Below, one piece after another: positions 45,721 through 57,486 of a DNA stretch of 64,000 nt (position 1 is the stretch's first letter; the number at the start of each line of letters is the position of its first letter). A model generated the notes under the pieces. It saw only the letters and a program-made list of their open reading frames with translations, did no database searches and was not told where the DNA came from. Position numbers and translations under genes: made by a program. Location: contig OX424560.1 of NCBI GenBank assembly GCA_949152475.1, forward strand, positions 26,165,106 to 26,229,105. Direction: 5' to 3'. This DNA comes from Terebella lapidaria. Taxonomy: Eukaryota > Annelida > Polychaeta > Terebellida > Terebellidae.

Positions 45721-45920
45721 TGTTGTATAAGTCTGTGACGTGTCGGCGTGTGTATGTTTGCATGAGTGCGGGTGGAGTTAGGTTTTAGGGGAGTGAAACC
45801 TGAATAAATTTGCTACAATTTCATCCCTGCACTCTGAATAAAGCACAAATTTATTACTTGGTGGTCGTCTATATATCTGCACACATACGAGCACGGCTAC
45901 ATTTGGCGCAGTCAGCAGGA
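45721..45920 (+). mobile_element. Short LTR-like end with primer binding site, copy B
   Basis: Counterpart of 6034-6233: tgttgtataag start, aataaa, ggctaca end at 45901, then tggcgcagtcagcagga at 45904-45920. In copy B it abuts the larger LTR fragment, whereas in copy A it abuts the tRNA-derived SINE. Confidence 0.55.
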
Positions 45921-46722
45921 TACGTACGCCGTGATTTGGATGCCCCCAATCACAGGGAGCGAGGGAGACCGATCCAGGTACCGTGTTTTCGACGCCTTTG
46001 TTTACTTCACAAGTGGTTAGACGTCTGAAGTAATGTCAGCGATTGCTATACCCACTTAGTACACGGTTATATTGTCCTATGCAATTTTCTTTTTTTTTCA
46101 GCATCCACTACCAGTAGTAGATTATTTGCGTTCAGTAGATTTTGGGATATTCTATTCATAATAGTTTATTCCAATAATCCACTCATGTAATGAAATATCG
46201 AACCACAACAAACCGATGATACATATTTATTCGGATAACAAATTACAGTACGAGATGCATCACAAATTGCAACAGTAAAATGCAATGTTAAGCATTTCTC
46301 ATTCTCGATGTACAGATGATCATTGCAGCCATGAATTCGTAATATCCATGGGTCAAATATGGCTTTTCACTTCGTGATATAATCCACATGCAGATATCCC
46401 GTTAAAACGGTATCCTCGATATTGTGATGTTCCTGCGATATTCCATCTATCCAAAGTGGTGAATATTTCTACCAGAAACCTCCAGATCATATTCGCAAAC
46501 ATTTCACACACTTCCTGCAAATATAGGGAATGTACATGCCTATGAAACATTAGGTGTTCGGGTTTTCGTTTTGAATATAACATTAATTCATTGCAATATT
46601 GATTGAAATATAACATAATAATTACAGTTCCTATCTAACAGTATATTTAAAATTTTGAACACAACGTATCCATTGTCGAGTAAATAGCGCAAAAGAAAAA
46701 AAAATATCCCAAAGGTTAAGAA
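45921..46722. other. Copy B second block, non-coding
   Basis: The block matches 6234-6970. No gene is recognised. Confidence 0.6.
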
Positions 46723-48297
46723 AGGTTACCGGAAAAACAGCTTTTAAAAAAGCTTTTTCATTGAAATTGTCGTATTGATCTTGAAATGTTCTAGGAGTTT
46801 AATCCATGCAGTTACCGTTATGAAGGAAGAATGAAGTCAAAGGTCTAATTCAAGGTCATAACAATATTCACCATATACCATTTCCGATGTACACAATTCA
46901 TTCTTAAGCCATAAAGTCGCTACCAAACAAGGTACATGTATTAGCCATTTTGTGCTCTGACCTTGAAAATAATGTCAAAGGTCAAACTCAAGTTTATGAC
47001 AATATTTAGCTTATATCAATTCCTATATGTACACAATCGGACCGGTTCACAAACGGTGGGGTCAATGATCATCATTTTGTGCTCTTCCTTTGAAAACAAG
47101 GTCAAGTTCAAGGTCATAACAATATTCAGCACATATCATTTCCTATGTGTTCACAATTGATTCCCTAGCTGTGAAGTCTATCATAAGCAAAATAATAACC
47201 ATTTTGTTCTGTGACCTTGAAAATGAGGTCAAAGAGCAAATTCAAAATTATGAGAATATTCGGCATATATGTATGTTATTTTTTTTAATTATTTGTGTCC
47301 GCAGTTGATTCCTAACCTTCTAAGTTGATATTGAGCGAGATACCAGCCATTTTTTTCTCAGACCTTGGAAAATAAGGTCGAAGGTCAAGTTCAAGGTCAT
47401 CAGAATATTCGGTGTATTTCATTTCCTATATGTGGACAATTGATTCCTAATCTGTCAAGTCAGTAATAAGCGATATATTTCCCATTTTGGGCTTTGACCT
47501 TGAAAATGAGGTTCAAGGTCAAATTCAAAGTCTTGACAATATTCAGCAAGTATCATTTCCCATAGGTCCACAATTGATTCCTGAGCTGTAAAGTCGAGAA
47601 AGAAGCGAGATATTAGCCATTTTGTGCTATGACCTTGAAATTAGGTCAAAGGTCAAATTCAAGGTCATGACAATATTCAGCATGTATCATTTCCTATAGG
47701 TCCACAAATGATTCCTGAGCTGTAAAGTCGATAAGAAACGAGATATTAGCCATTTTGTGCTATGACCTTGAAAATTAGGTCTAAGGTCAAAATCAAGGTC
47801 ACGAGAATATTGGGCATATATCATTTCCTATATCTCCACAATTGATTCCTAATCTCTAATCTCAATATTAAGTGAGATATCAGGAAAAATGTTTCCCATT
47901 ATAAAGAATTTAACATGGGGAAGTCCCACTTGGGACCCGTCGAAAAAATCAAAATGCCTGCCATAGCAGACCGGCGATTCAAGCGCAACGAAACTTATAC
48001 ACGTTACAGAGGTATATGAGAGGATTTTTTAAAAATAAAAATCTCAAAAGTGGTCAGAAAATTTTTGAGAAAATGGCCGCCAAAGACGAAAATTGGCCAT
48101 TTCTCGTAAATAATGGCCGTCATTTTGAAAAAATTGCGAAAAAAAATACCCCCCTCTTGAAATATTTTCAGGTATTTTCTTTTGCAAAATTTCAGAAAGA
48201 TTCGACCGTAAACTTTAAAGATAAAAATTTAGACGGAGGACGACGACGGACGCAACGCCACGGCAATAGGTTATCGGACCGAAGGGCCGGTAACCTA
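46723..48297. mobile_element. Non-autonomous TIR element rich in AAGGTCA (copy B)
   Basis: The left terminus aggttaccgga (46723) and right terminus gccggtaaccta (48286-48297) are both present, which defines the element better than copy A. The interior tandem array (about 46840-47880) retains a unit of about 50 bp (cccctagctgtgaagtctat-like, near 47160) that copy A has lost. There is no transposase. Confidence 0.8.
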
Positions 48298-48736
48298 AGA
48301 ACACTTACCAGTATGATGGATCGTGTATCGAAGCCAGGGATGGACCGTTTCAACCAGAATGAACTCAAGTATTTACGCAAAATTCTGCCACAAATAAAAC
48401 GTATTCCTTGAAAACGAGCTGCAGTGCACTCGATAGCGTAGGAGAATGCATAATTACGCACATCTTATGTGATTTCACGCACTGGTTTGCACCTGATTGC
48501 GTACGCTACCCGTTGTGAAATAACCGCAAAATATTAATGAAAAACTTGATTTTTTCGCCGCTGATTATCTGAGAAGTGATTCCCGTGGGTTTGTTTATAT
48601 TTTACCAAACTTGTGCTTACGTCATCACAAGTTGTGCACAAAAACCATACACGCAGCGCGCTCTGGCGAGTCCAACACATTCAGTATGCTATATTCGCTA
48701 GGTGACGCATCAATCGCGATACTTTTTTAGGCAAAT

Positions 48737-49030
48737 TTGATTGTGATTTATGTCGAGTCAACAGCGATGAATGTCCGACAGCACTGTCGGTGTTTTTTGT
48801 GTGGGCAACAGCCTTCTCTGCAAACCGCTAAGGTACTCGTGGAGTGTATGATATCGACTCCAGTGCACAACAAACTGTGGCTATTGTGTGACATATGTGA
48901 AAAGTTTACACACTTTGACTGCTATGTAAAACACTACAAGGTACCACAAGCAGAAATCGGGGTGGATAGGGCCTACTTCCTCGAAGGACGACCCTATATG
49001 TGTAGTGGGTGCAGACTGGATAAAAACTGA
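48737..49030 (+). CDS. PHD-finger-like protein encoded in the hAT element
   Basis: The frame is up to 97 residues; a start at the second Met (residue 11, MNVRQHCRC) is equally possible. The cysteine/histidine pattern CFLC, CDIC, HFDC, CSGC has the order and approximate spacing of a C4HC3 PHD finger, although the first loop (28 residues) is long. PHD fingers usually read histone H3 tails; whether this one does is unknown. The stop lies 5 nt before the ATG of the OTU-transposase gene, in a different frame, so the two could be translated from one transcript by reinitiation, or the PHD frame could be an exon of an alternative transcript. No clear splice donor is seen at its end. Confidence 0.6.
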   Translation: MIVIYVESTAMNVRQHCRCFLCGQQPSLQTAKVLVECMISTPVHNKLWLLCDICEKFTHFDCYVKHYKVPQAEIGVDRAYFLEGRPYMCSGCRLDKN

Positions 49031-49035
49031 TCATC

Positions 49036-52000
49036 ATGCCAAAACGAAAGACTAAGTTAGTGGAAACATCACAATCTAAGTCTCAGTCATCAATCAAGAA
49101 GTTTTGCAACAAGAGGTATGTACTAGGCTAAGGTGTAGAGTCTACTGGAGATTATTTTCCTGGGGACAATTTCTGATCCTGACATGAGGTGATCTTTATT
49201 CATTCATTCCCTTAGTCGGTCACACCGTCACCTGTTTAATTTTCAGGCCACCTGAACATGCTGAAAATGCAGGGAATTCTGCTCCTTCTACTGGACCTGG
49301 TGCCACTGTCGAGTCGCCATCAACTGTCATTTCGATATACGGGGATGGCAGATGTTTGTTCGGGAGCATTGTTGCATGTCTCTACACAGAGCTGGCAACA
49401 GGTACCAGAAGGGAAACAGGATTGATAATAGACACATATCTTTTTGATCAGGAAACCTTGCGAGCTGACGAACTTCGACAAGAAGTATGTGAAATTCTGG
49501 CATTGTATGAAAAAGAAATTGAGGTAGCAGTCTGTAGAATGCCATTCATCATTGACACCTATAAGAATATAACTGAAAGAATTTGTGATATGCTGAAGCC
49601 TGGGACATTTGCTGGTAATCTTGAGATCATGGTGATAAGTTTCTTGCTGAAGCAGCAAGTTCATGTTTACCAAAGAGTAGGATTGGTGATCAAACTGATA
49701 GCAAAGATCCCGCAAGAGCATTTCGGAAGCAACGATCCACTTTGCCTCTTACATCATGTCGAACAAGGTAAAAGGGCTGGACACTTCGAGGTTTACAAAC
49801 CCCCTGATGCTCAGTCAAAATTATTCCCCATATCGATGTCTGTCGAAGAAATCATCAGTAAACGACTATCGACTGGGCCAGAAGTATCTTTTGCTGACGT
49901 ACTGGATCCATTCCTATCAGGTGAGTTGAATTCAATTCAGTCACATTATAACAACACTTCATTAGTTCAAAATATTACCGAGTCGGTGTTACCTGCATTT
50001 ATTGAACTGTTCAATATAACTGTCTAATATTCATGATATTTGTATGCTTCTCCGACGTGGATGCACATGTCTGTCAGCGGCCTCTGTGCATCTGATAATT
50101 AACTACTTAGTATTTTTGTGGTCAATTGCATTGAACCCGTGTTTGTACATGTATTGTTAACCCAGAGACTCGAGCTAGTGACCCGTTCGATGATCCATTA
50201 GATTGGTCGAGTCGAGACGAGACACTTGCAAATGATGATGATGATCAAACAGGTATCAACATAGAATTCAGATCAAGTTGGTAGAGTTAGAGGAGCATAC
50301 TTGAGTTTTCTATATAGTATTCCACACTTCTCAGATTTGAAACTACTCAAAGAGGTGCTCCAGTAATATTGACAAACATCGTACAGTACATCATGTTATG
50401 CTTCAACTTGATCAGATGACCTTCCGTCCACCCAACCATACTCAACCTCTGAAATGAAACTGGATGAAGATCAGAAGGATTCTGGAGGTAGTTACAAAAA
50501 TTATTTCGTGATATACATGGATGTATTTCCTTTTTGCTATCATACATTTACGCTGCACTTGACCACGTAAACATCATAGCAAAAGAAAATTATTTATAAT
50601 GAGCAGAAGTCTCAGAGAGATGTCCACCTGGTGGGCTACCGAGCACGTGCTCTGCTGCTGACACCTCCAACCAGCCACAACCAGCTCAGGAAGTACTCCT
50701 GTCAGACACAGCCGAGAGAATCTTCCTCCAAGCGGAGCCAGACACAGCCGAGAGGATCTCCCCAGATGGTACCCCAGATGGCAATTTATTTGCTGATTCT
50801 CTGGATCTGGATTTCCCCTGTCCTGATGAGTCTTCAGAGAGTGATGACCCAACAGGTATTTATCACTGATCAATATCCAGCTGAATCATCGTGCATGTAC
50901 TTCCATAAAAAATGCCATTCATATTTATTTCTTGTGTTCACAATCACCAGGATGCATTGTACTTTCATCAGTATTGATTTCATGACTGACATGATTATCA
51001 GCTTCATGAACATTTCCAGATCACCTTCATTGCCCTAAGTTGAAAATGACATCAGAATCAAACTTGGGTAAAACACAGAATCAGTCCCAAAGCAACAAAC
51101 CAGGTATGCAAGATGGCATATTTACTTATTGTGTATGTGTTTCCCTGATCTTTTGTATTCAGTTGAAAGACACTAAAAATATTATTGGCTATAGTACCTG
51201 AAGTTTTGATATTTTACTGGACAGCTCTTAGAAAGAGACGTTCACTTATGGATTGGCTACGTAACACACAGCCAGAGAATGTCGAGGGCATCTCACAACA
51301 GTCAGAGGGGGCCGAGGCCATCCAGCCAGAGGGAGCCCAGCCAGAAGGAGCTGAGGCCATCCAGCTTGAGGGAGCCCATCCAGAAGGAGCTGAGGCTGTC
51401 CAGCTTGAGGGAGCCCAGCCAGAAGGAGCCGAGGCCATCCAGCCAGAAGAAGTCCAGCCAGAAGGAGCCGAGGCCATCCAGCCAGAAGAAGTCCAGCCAG
51501 AAGGAGCCGAGGACATCCAGCCAGAAGAAGTCCAGCCAGAAGGACCTGAGGACATTCAGCCAGAGGGAGCCAAGGATATCCAGCTAGAGGGAGCCGAGGC
51601 TGTCCCCCACCAGCGAACGCCATTTGCTGTATCTGGTTCCCATAGGACATGGCTCGATAAGTGGGAACAGGAATTTGGGTCATGGCTGTACCGAGATGGA
51701 GACTGTGCAAAATGCATATGGTATGTACATTAACATTTTGAGCAATATATTGTTAATTATAATTTGTATCAAATGGGTAAACAAACTACTTGAATCATCA
51801 TATCATGATGTTTCTACAGGTGTAAGAATGCTGGATTCAAGAACAGCTTCACTACCGGCTGCACCAATTTACAGCGTTCTGCCTTCCTGCGGCATGAGCA
51901 AATTCAAAACCACAAGAAAGCTGCAGAGGCATTCAGTCGCAGGAAAAATAGCAGAATGATCACTGATGATATAATGCGAGCTGCTGACATCCAGGTCGAA

Positions 52001-53128
52001 CATGCAACTCGAGGAAACCAACCACTGGAAGCTCAACTCAAACTCATGTTTCACAATCTTCAGTTAGCACGACCAATCACTCAGTATACAGCAGATCTGA
52101 AATTCCAAAGGGCAATGGGTACCCCTGGATTTGAAGATGAGGCGAAGATGTATACAAGTTACGAGAGCATGCTGGACCTTGTGTCAGCCCTAAATGATGC
52201 AATTATAGAGCAACAGAAGATCATCATGGACACAGCACCTTTCATAGGTTTAATTCTTGATGAGACAACGGACGTTTCAATTTACAAGAAATTGATCATA
52301 TACGTGCGATATGTGAAGAATGATGGTTCTCCAGTTGTCGACTATCTTCAAAATCTGAGTGTGCCTGATGGGACGGCGAAGACGATAGCCGAAACAGTGC
52401 GAAAGTTGGCGTTAGACTGGAACTTGCCGTTTTCCAAAGTTACATCTCTCGCTACTGATGGTGCTTCAGTAATGACAGGAACTACTGGAGGTGTAGCAAA
52501 GCTGCTGCGAAATTACAACCCTGCAATGATCGGAATCCACTGTGTAGCGCATCGACTAGCATTAGCAGCTGGGCAGGCCATGCGAGATGTCGAAGCTTTT
52601 GCAGAATATCAACGTACTCTGAAAATGGTCTACAGATACTACCATGATTCAGCTGTGCGTTATAACCGTCTACGAGCTCTGGGCGAAGCACTCGAGGATG
52701 ATAATATCAAATGTATCACTCTGAAAGAGCCAGCTAGCTTTAGATGGTTATCCCTCGGAGCTGCGGTGAAGGCTGTGTGGAAAGTCTACGAGGCACTACT
52801 ACAGGCACTAGAACATGAGGCGGCAAGCAAAACTGCTGACCAGGCCAAAGGCATTCTTCTGAAAGTGAAAAACATTCAGTTCTTCCTCACAACTGCACTC
52901 TTCATGGACATAATGCCAATCCTTGATAAGCTGTCGAAATGCTTCCAGGCTGACAACCTAGATATAAGTATGGTGAGCCCGATGGTCAACAGTACCATAT
53001 CTACCATAGAACGGTTAGCAGAAAGTGACGGCCCCATTCTGAAATTTGCCTATGATGAAGTCGGTCCATACGTGGCGGGAATCATCACCAACTACAAGGA
53101 CCATGCACTTACTGGAGCAACGCTTTGA
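49036..53128 (+). CDS. OTU protease-hAT transposase fusion, eight exons
   Basis: Exons: 49036-49115, 49247-49920, 50166-50252, 50416-50487, 50607-50855, 51020-51103, 51225-51720, 51820 onward. Every intron is GT-AG, and the frame stays open across all seven junctions, with phase 1 at five successive introns. Exon 2 encodes an OTU fold: YGDGRCLFGS (catalytic Asp/Cys), a central GNLEIMVISFLL and GHFEVYKP with the catalytic His. Exons 3-6 are acidic, Ser/Pro-rich linker. Exon 7 has seven 13-residue EGA/Q repeats, then DGDCAKCIW, which joins exon 8 (CKNAGFKNSFTTGC...H...H) to form a zinc-binding module like that of KIAA1586/ZNF862-type proteins. The hAT core follows: LILDETTDVS, LATDGASVMTG, HCVAHRLALA, FRWLSL. 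The frame stops at 53126 after a one-base shift. Confidence 0.82.
51307..51600 (+). repeat. 39-bp minisatellite within the transposase gene
   Basis: Seven head-to-tail units of 39 bp (gccgaggccatccagccaga core) encode 13-residue repeats of the form GAEAIQPEGAQPE, the later ones with EEVQPE. The number divides by three, so the frame is kept. Later units are more alike than early ones, suggesting recent expansion. Confidence 0.85.
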
Positions 53129-53618
53129 GCCCACATCGATGAAAGTTCTTGAAGACGTTGATCTCCTGCTGAATCCGGGCCGGGTGGATAGAGCTGCAGA
53201 CGAGTCCGTCGAACACAGAGCTGCGCTAGAAAGAGTATGTGAAGCCTTCGGTGAGAACCGACAAGCCAATAATCCCAAGATAGGTCTGGAGGAAGCCCAG
53301 CAGCAGATAACCTTGCCTCCGCTTGTAGATTCTGGGAGGATGTGTGACGATTACCCAGGGTGGAAGTACTTCCTTCGCTCTTTGGATCCAAAGATCGGCC
53401 TACCTGCTCTGTCAAAGATGCTAACCACCACATCAATCGGGGAAGCTTTCCCAGACTTCCGAACATTGACTTCAATTCTGATCACATCACCACTGGCTTC
53501 TGTAGCCTGTGAACGTGGCTTTCCTAGCCAGAACCGTATCAAAACACCAATATTATGGTGTTGCAGTCTATGTGAGCAAGTCAATAAAGTATTTCTTGAG
53601 CCAGTTGACCTTTGTTGA
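53103..53618 (+). pseudogene. hAT C-terminal dimerisation part, out of frame
   Basis: From about 53103 the transposase continues in the next frame (LLEQRFEPTSMKVLEDVD) and reaches the hATC dimerisation motif ITSPLASVACERGFPSQN followed by RIKTP. After that the family normally continues for some 20-30 residues, but here the text turns into ILWCCSLCEQVNK and stops at 53616, so the tail is altered. Removing one base near 53101 would restore continuity, so a sequencing error is possible; the altered tail argues for real decay. Confidence 0.8.
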
Positions 53619-54032
53619 CCAGTACGGGTTGGTGATGTCATACCCTCGATTCCCATTATTGAGTTTGTCTACATAAAATTAATCATCCAATGGAGAATGT
53701 GTTGGCAATAGACAAACTTCCGAAAAGCGTTTAGGTACTTGTTCAGTAATACATTTTCTTATGTGAATAAGCTGTTCTTTGAGATGGAATGAGGCCACAC
53801 AAAGTTTTAAAAGGTTTTATTGCTCTATTTTCCACCATATGAGACCTGTATATATCTCATCCCCTCTTGTTAGTGTTGTATCACAAAGTTGCACATAAAT
53901 TCCAGAATTTACCCCCTTTTTTCGAGGCCAAGGGGTACAGAAAAAAATTACCCCTAAATTTTACAATTTACCCCCTTTTTTTTGACCAAGGGGTATGGTA
54001 CCCCTTCCCGAAAAATCCTACCGAGTGCACTG
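53619..54032. other. 3' non-coding end of the hAT element
   Basis: Contains two near-repeats of a phrase with taccccctttttt (53910-53990) and the right terminal inverted repeat. No gene is seen. Confidence 0.6.
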
Positions 54033-54324
54033 AGCTGAAGGATGCAGAATATTCATTTACATTTTATGGGCTCAAATTGAAACGTCCGTAATTTAATAAA
54101 GACAGGAAAATGTTACCTCTGTTGAAAGTGAATTCAGTTTAGTGAGTAACTCACCTGTTTGCCGATATGTGCTCGCCCCATTTTTCAAGTGAATGGCCTT
54201 TGTAATTTTATGCGGCCAATACTCAAGTAATATTCCCTGGTACTTTATAGGTCCTCGCTTTGAAATCCAGTTGTATTATCCAAATGCTTCAGCACTAGAC
54301 AACACTGTTGTTGTACTAGAGTGT

Positions 54325-55215
54325 AGGTATCAATCTATTACCACCAATACAGCCAAATTTTGATGATTCCAATAACAAACATAAAACACAACATTTTGCA
54401 ATAGAAACAAAGCCCCACCAATCACTATATCAAAAGACACACTGACGTCATCAGGGGAAGACAGAGTGGTAAATGAAGTTGTTTCTACTGTACACCTGAT
54501 CGAATTAGTATACAACTGCACAACAACCTATGAAAATAATTTAGAAATCCGAAACAGACCCCATGGTATAGATATATGACAAATACATACCTAATCACAA
54601 GCCAAAATGCTACTGAGTTGATGGTATGAATGTAAGTATCAATCCATTACCACCAATACAACCAAATTTTCATAATTCCAATAACAAACATAAAACACAA
54701 CATTTTGCGATAGAAACAAAGCCCGACCAATTACTATATCAAAAGACACACTGGCTTCATCAGGGGCAGACAGTGTGGTAAATGTAGTTGTTCCTACTGT
54801 ACACCTGATCGAATTATGATACAACTGCCCAACAACCTATGAAAATATCTTAGAAATCCGAAACAAACCCCATGGTATAGATATATGACAAGTACATAAG
54901 CACCTAATCACAAGCCAAAAGGCTACTGAGTTGATGGTATGAATCTAAGTATCAATTTATTACCACCAATACAGCCAGATTTTGATGATTCCAATAACAA
55001 ACATAAAACAAAACATTTTGCGATAGAAACAAAGCCCGACCAAATAGTTTATCCAAAGACACACTGGTGTCATCAGGGGCAGACAGTGTGGTAAATGTAG
55101 TTGTTTCTACTGTACACATGATCGAATTAGTATACAACTGCCCAACAACCTATGAAAATAATTTAGAAATCCGAAACAAACCCAATGGTATAGATATATG
55201 ACAATACATAAGCAC
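54325..55215. repeat. 306-bp tandem repeat, three units (copy B)
   Basis: Counterpart of 8930-9830: three units starting near 54325, 54634 and 54947 with the same gtaagtatcaat...gggcagacagtgtgg content. Unit number is the same in both copies, so the array predates the A/B split. Confidence 0.85.
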
Positions 55216-55258
55216 CTAAAAATCTTTTAGGTTTTTATGAAAGGCCCCCATACCTGAA

Positions 55259-55540
55259 AGGTTATGGGGGCGCCATAGCTCGATGATATGCCCACAGATC
55301 TGGACAATTGATACTCAATGCTTATCGAAAGACAGAAACCCGGGGTCGGGGAAATTCCCCTACTCTTTACGATAAATCCCAAGGGATCTTTTAGGTGTCA
55401 GACACCATAGACAGTGTCGGACACCACCCGGCCTTTGTTTTTACCCCCAGTCGAGCTGCACCGGCGTGGGAGGTTTTCGGGTACATGTGTCGCTGAGCAG
55501 ACTCAACCAACGACCTCACTGTGGCGGAGCTTGTCCATGC
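55259..55540 (-). repeat. tRNA-derived SINE body, reverse orientation (copy B)
   Basis: Uninterrupted version of the SINE at 10588-10950, without the (tcta)n insertion. On the minus strand it has a degenerate tRNA-like head (ggttgagtctgctcagcgac), the core aaaagatcccttgggattta and the terminus atcatcgagctatggcgccc. Confidence 0.72.
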
Positions 55541-56905
55541 GTGAGGAGATTTTTACCGGAAATTGCCCTCGATTTTCCGCGGGATGCCGCGATTCTTTCC
55601 GGTGGTACACAGCACGCTGATTTATAGGCATGGTAAATATGTATTTCTCATTCAATTTTCAATTTTGTAGATGCATTGAAACAACCATTCACCTGTGAAC
55701 ATTGAAAATTTTATCCTGATGTAGATACACTGTGCTTTTTTATCAAAAGCCCATGATTCTTACTTGGGTGTCCAGGATTTATTTTTTCCCGGCGTTTTAA
55801 ACAGGGCCCATGATTCTTTCCGGTATTCCATGTGTATAAAAACACGTGTAAAATGTTATAACTTCATGGATGACCTCACATGTGTGTAGTTGAATAATAT
55901 TATGCACTGTATATGTCCAAGATCATTATCGCTGTCACCACTGCAAAGCAAAATATGAAGATGCCAAAAAGACAGTTCAACACTGTATCGAAAGCCACAA
56001 GGATGAACCAAATACAGGTATACCAAGTACAGGTATTTACATTCTGACATTGACGGTGATGATGATGTGCAATCCTTCCAAAGTGACATTATAATGTTGG
56101 ATCTGGCGCGATTACTGTGCCCAGCGATATGCTCCTTCACAGCCCAGCAATGAAGACAATGAAAGTTGGAGGAGCTAACGAAAAGTATCTTAAAAAAAAT
56201 AAAGATTTGTTCGCATTGAGATTTCTTGAGCCTATTAACCAAATTTGATCGTTAGTGAAATATTTTAACCCGAGATATAGCTTGATGGTTTTGCCTGTAT
56301 TCCTTTTATTCCCTTTTTTTCTTCAATATTTTTTTTACCTTCAATCGTTGGATTTGAATGAAATTTTCTCCATTTGTCCAATATATAAAGCACATGACCC
56401 ATTCTTGTTTGTACCTACTGGGGTTCATGAGGACGGATTCAAGGTTGATCTCTGGACTTTGTTCCAAAGTAATAATTCGAGAAACTTTCAGGCAATGGAT
56501 ATGGAAATTTGCATTAAGGTTCATACCAGGGAAGAATCCTATTGATTTTGGGATTGATGCATCACATTACCAGCATTTCTGCTGAGTCATCATTGAGGCT
56601 CCCTGTATATCTCGAGAAATGTGCATACGTTATTTTCGGACCCGCGGCCCCACGCAAACATGTCTTACTCTGGTGATTTTTGCCCTCAACCTAAAACGTT
56701 TTGCTGAATCACCATTTTGGTATTTCCGTCCATATTCCTCCTCTGGTTGTCGTTATCACGAGCTTGAGCGGTGGCCATCTGGGAGCCGAAAAAAATGCGT
56801 GTTTGCCAAAATTAATAACGTAATCAAAAATAAAACATACGCTGCAATCGTTACAAAACTTGGACGGACCAAAAAACACGTAACATTCGGAATAATTCAC
56901 AATGG
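55541..56905. other. Copy B third block, non-coding
   Basis: The block matches 10951-12326 with small indels. No recognisable coding sequence. Confidence 0.6.
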
Positions 56906-56908
56906 TGC

Positions 56909-57486
56909 TAGTCCATGAGCCGAGACCCAGAAAAAAATGATTTCGTAACCCCGGTCAGCCGGCATGCCGAATTTGGTATCAGATGAAAGCTACTAAACTC
57001 TAGCTTTCGAAAATAAACATCTCAATCAGTAGAAGTTGCACGTTACCATGGTAACGCCGATCACGTGACATGTCCTCTGAAACGGTAATTTGTCAACTTT
57101 TTTCGTAACATGACTTAACATTTCAAATACAGTTAATTTTTTCATAACATATTTGGCCTAAGTTTTTAATATTCAATCTGTTTGAGGCTTATACAGTTTA
57201 TTTTCACTTTATGAACACGGACCCAGATATTTTAACTTTTCATGGTTTCTATGGTTACCACCATTTTGAGTAAATTAGTACACGAATATATCATGCATAA
57301 AAAAATACCAGCTTCGGCAGAAGTTGTGAATAAGTGGCGACTTATTATTATTTTATATCGTAATCATACTAGCACAATGTGTATGAAATATTTGCATGAC
57401 CAGCCATGAAATAGGCATATTATATCGGGCCGTTTCCATGGAAACGTAATGTCAAATCAAATGTTATAATACCATGTTCGCAGGGT
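56909..57486. repeat. Left terminal inverted repeat of the Academ-like element
   Basis: Pairs with 62260-62845. Contains gttaccatggtaac (57042-57055), gtttctatggttac (57245-57258) and gtttccatggaaac (57432-57445), all of the RFX X-box type, and a cacgtg E-box near 57063. All three X-box-like sites and the E-box recur in the right repeat. Confidence 0.85.

Larger units (their letters stand above)
48422..54032 (+). mobile_element. hAT-superfamily DNA transposon carrying PHD, OTU and transposase
   Basis: The element is 5611 bp. Ends cagtgcactcg and cgagtgcactg are perfect 11-bp inverted repeats (about 15 bp with one mismatch), flanked by agctg at 48417-48421 and 54033-54037. Copy A preserves the empty site (8614-8618, one agctg). 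It carries a PHD-finger frame, then an eight-exon gene fusing an OTU-type cysteine protease with a hAT transposase. CAGTG-type termini and a hAT dimerisation domain support the superfamily; a 5-bp rather than 8-bp duplication places it in one of the atypical hAT clades. The coding region has one frameshift near 53101 and a shortened C-terminus, so this copy is probably inactive. Confidence 0.93.

Noticed and set aside
51214-51710. Minus-strand frames of 113-154 codons rich in repeats
   Set aside because: They are antisense shadows of the 39-bp coding minisatellite in the transposase gene.
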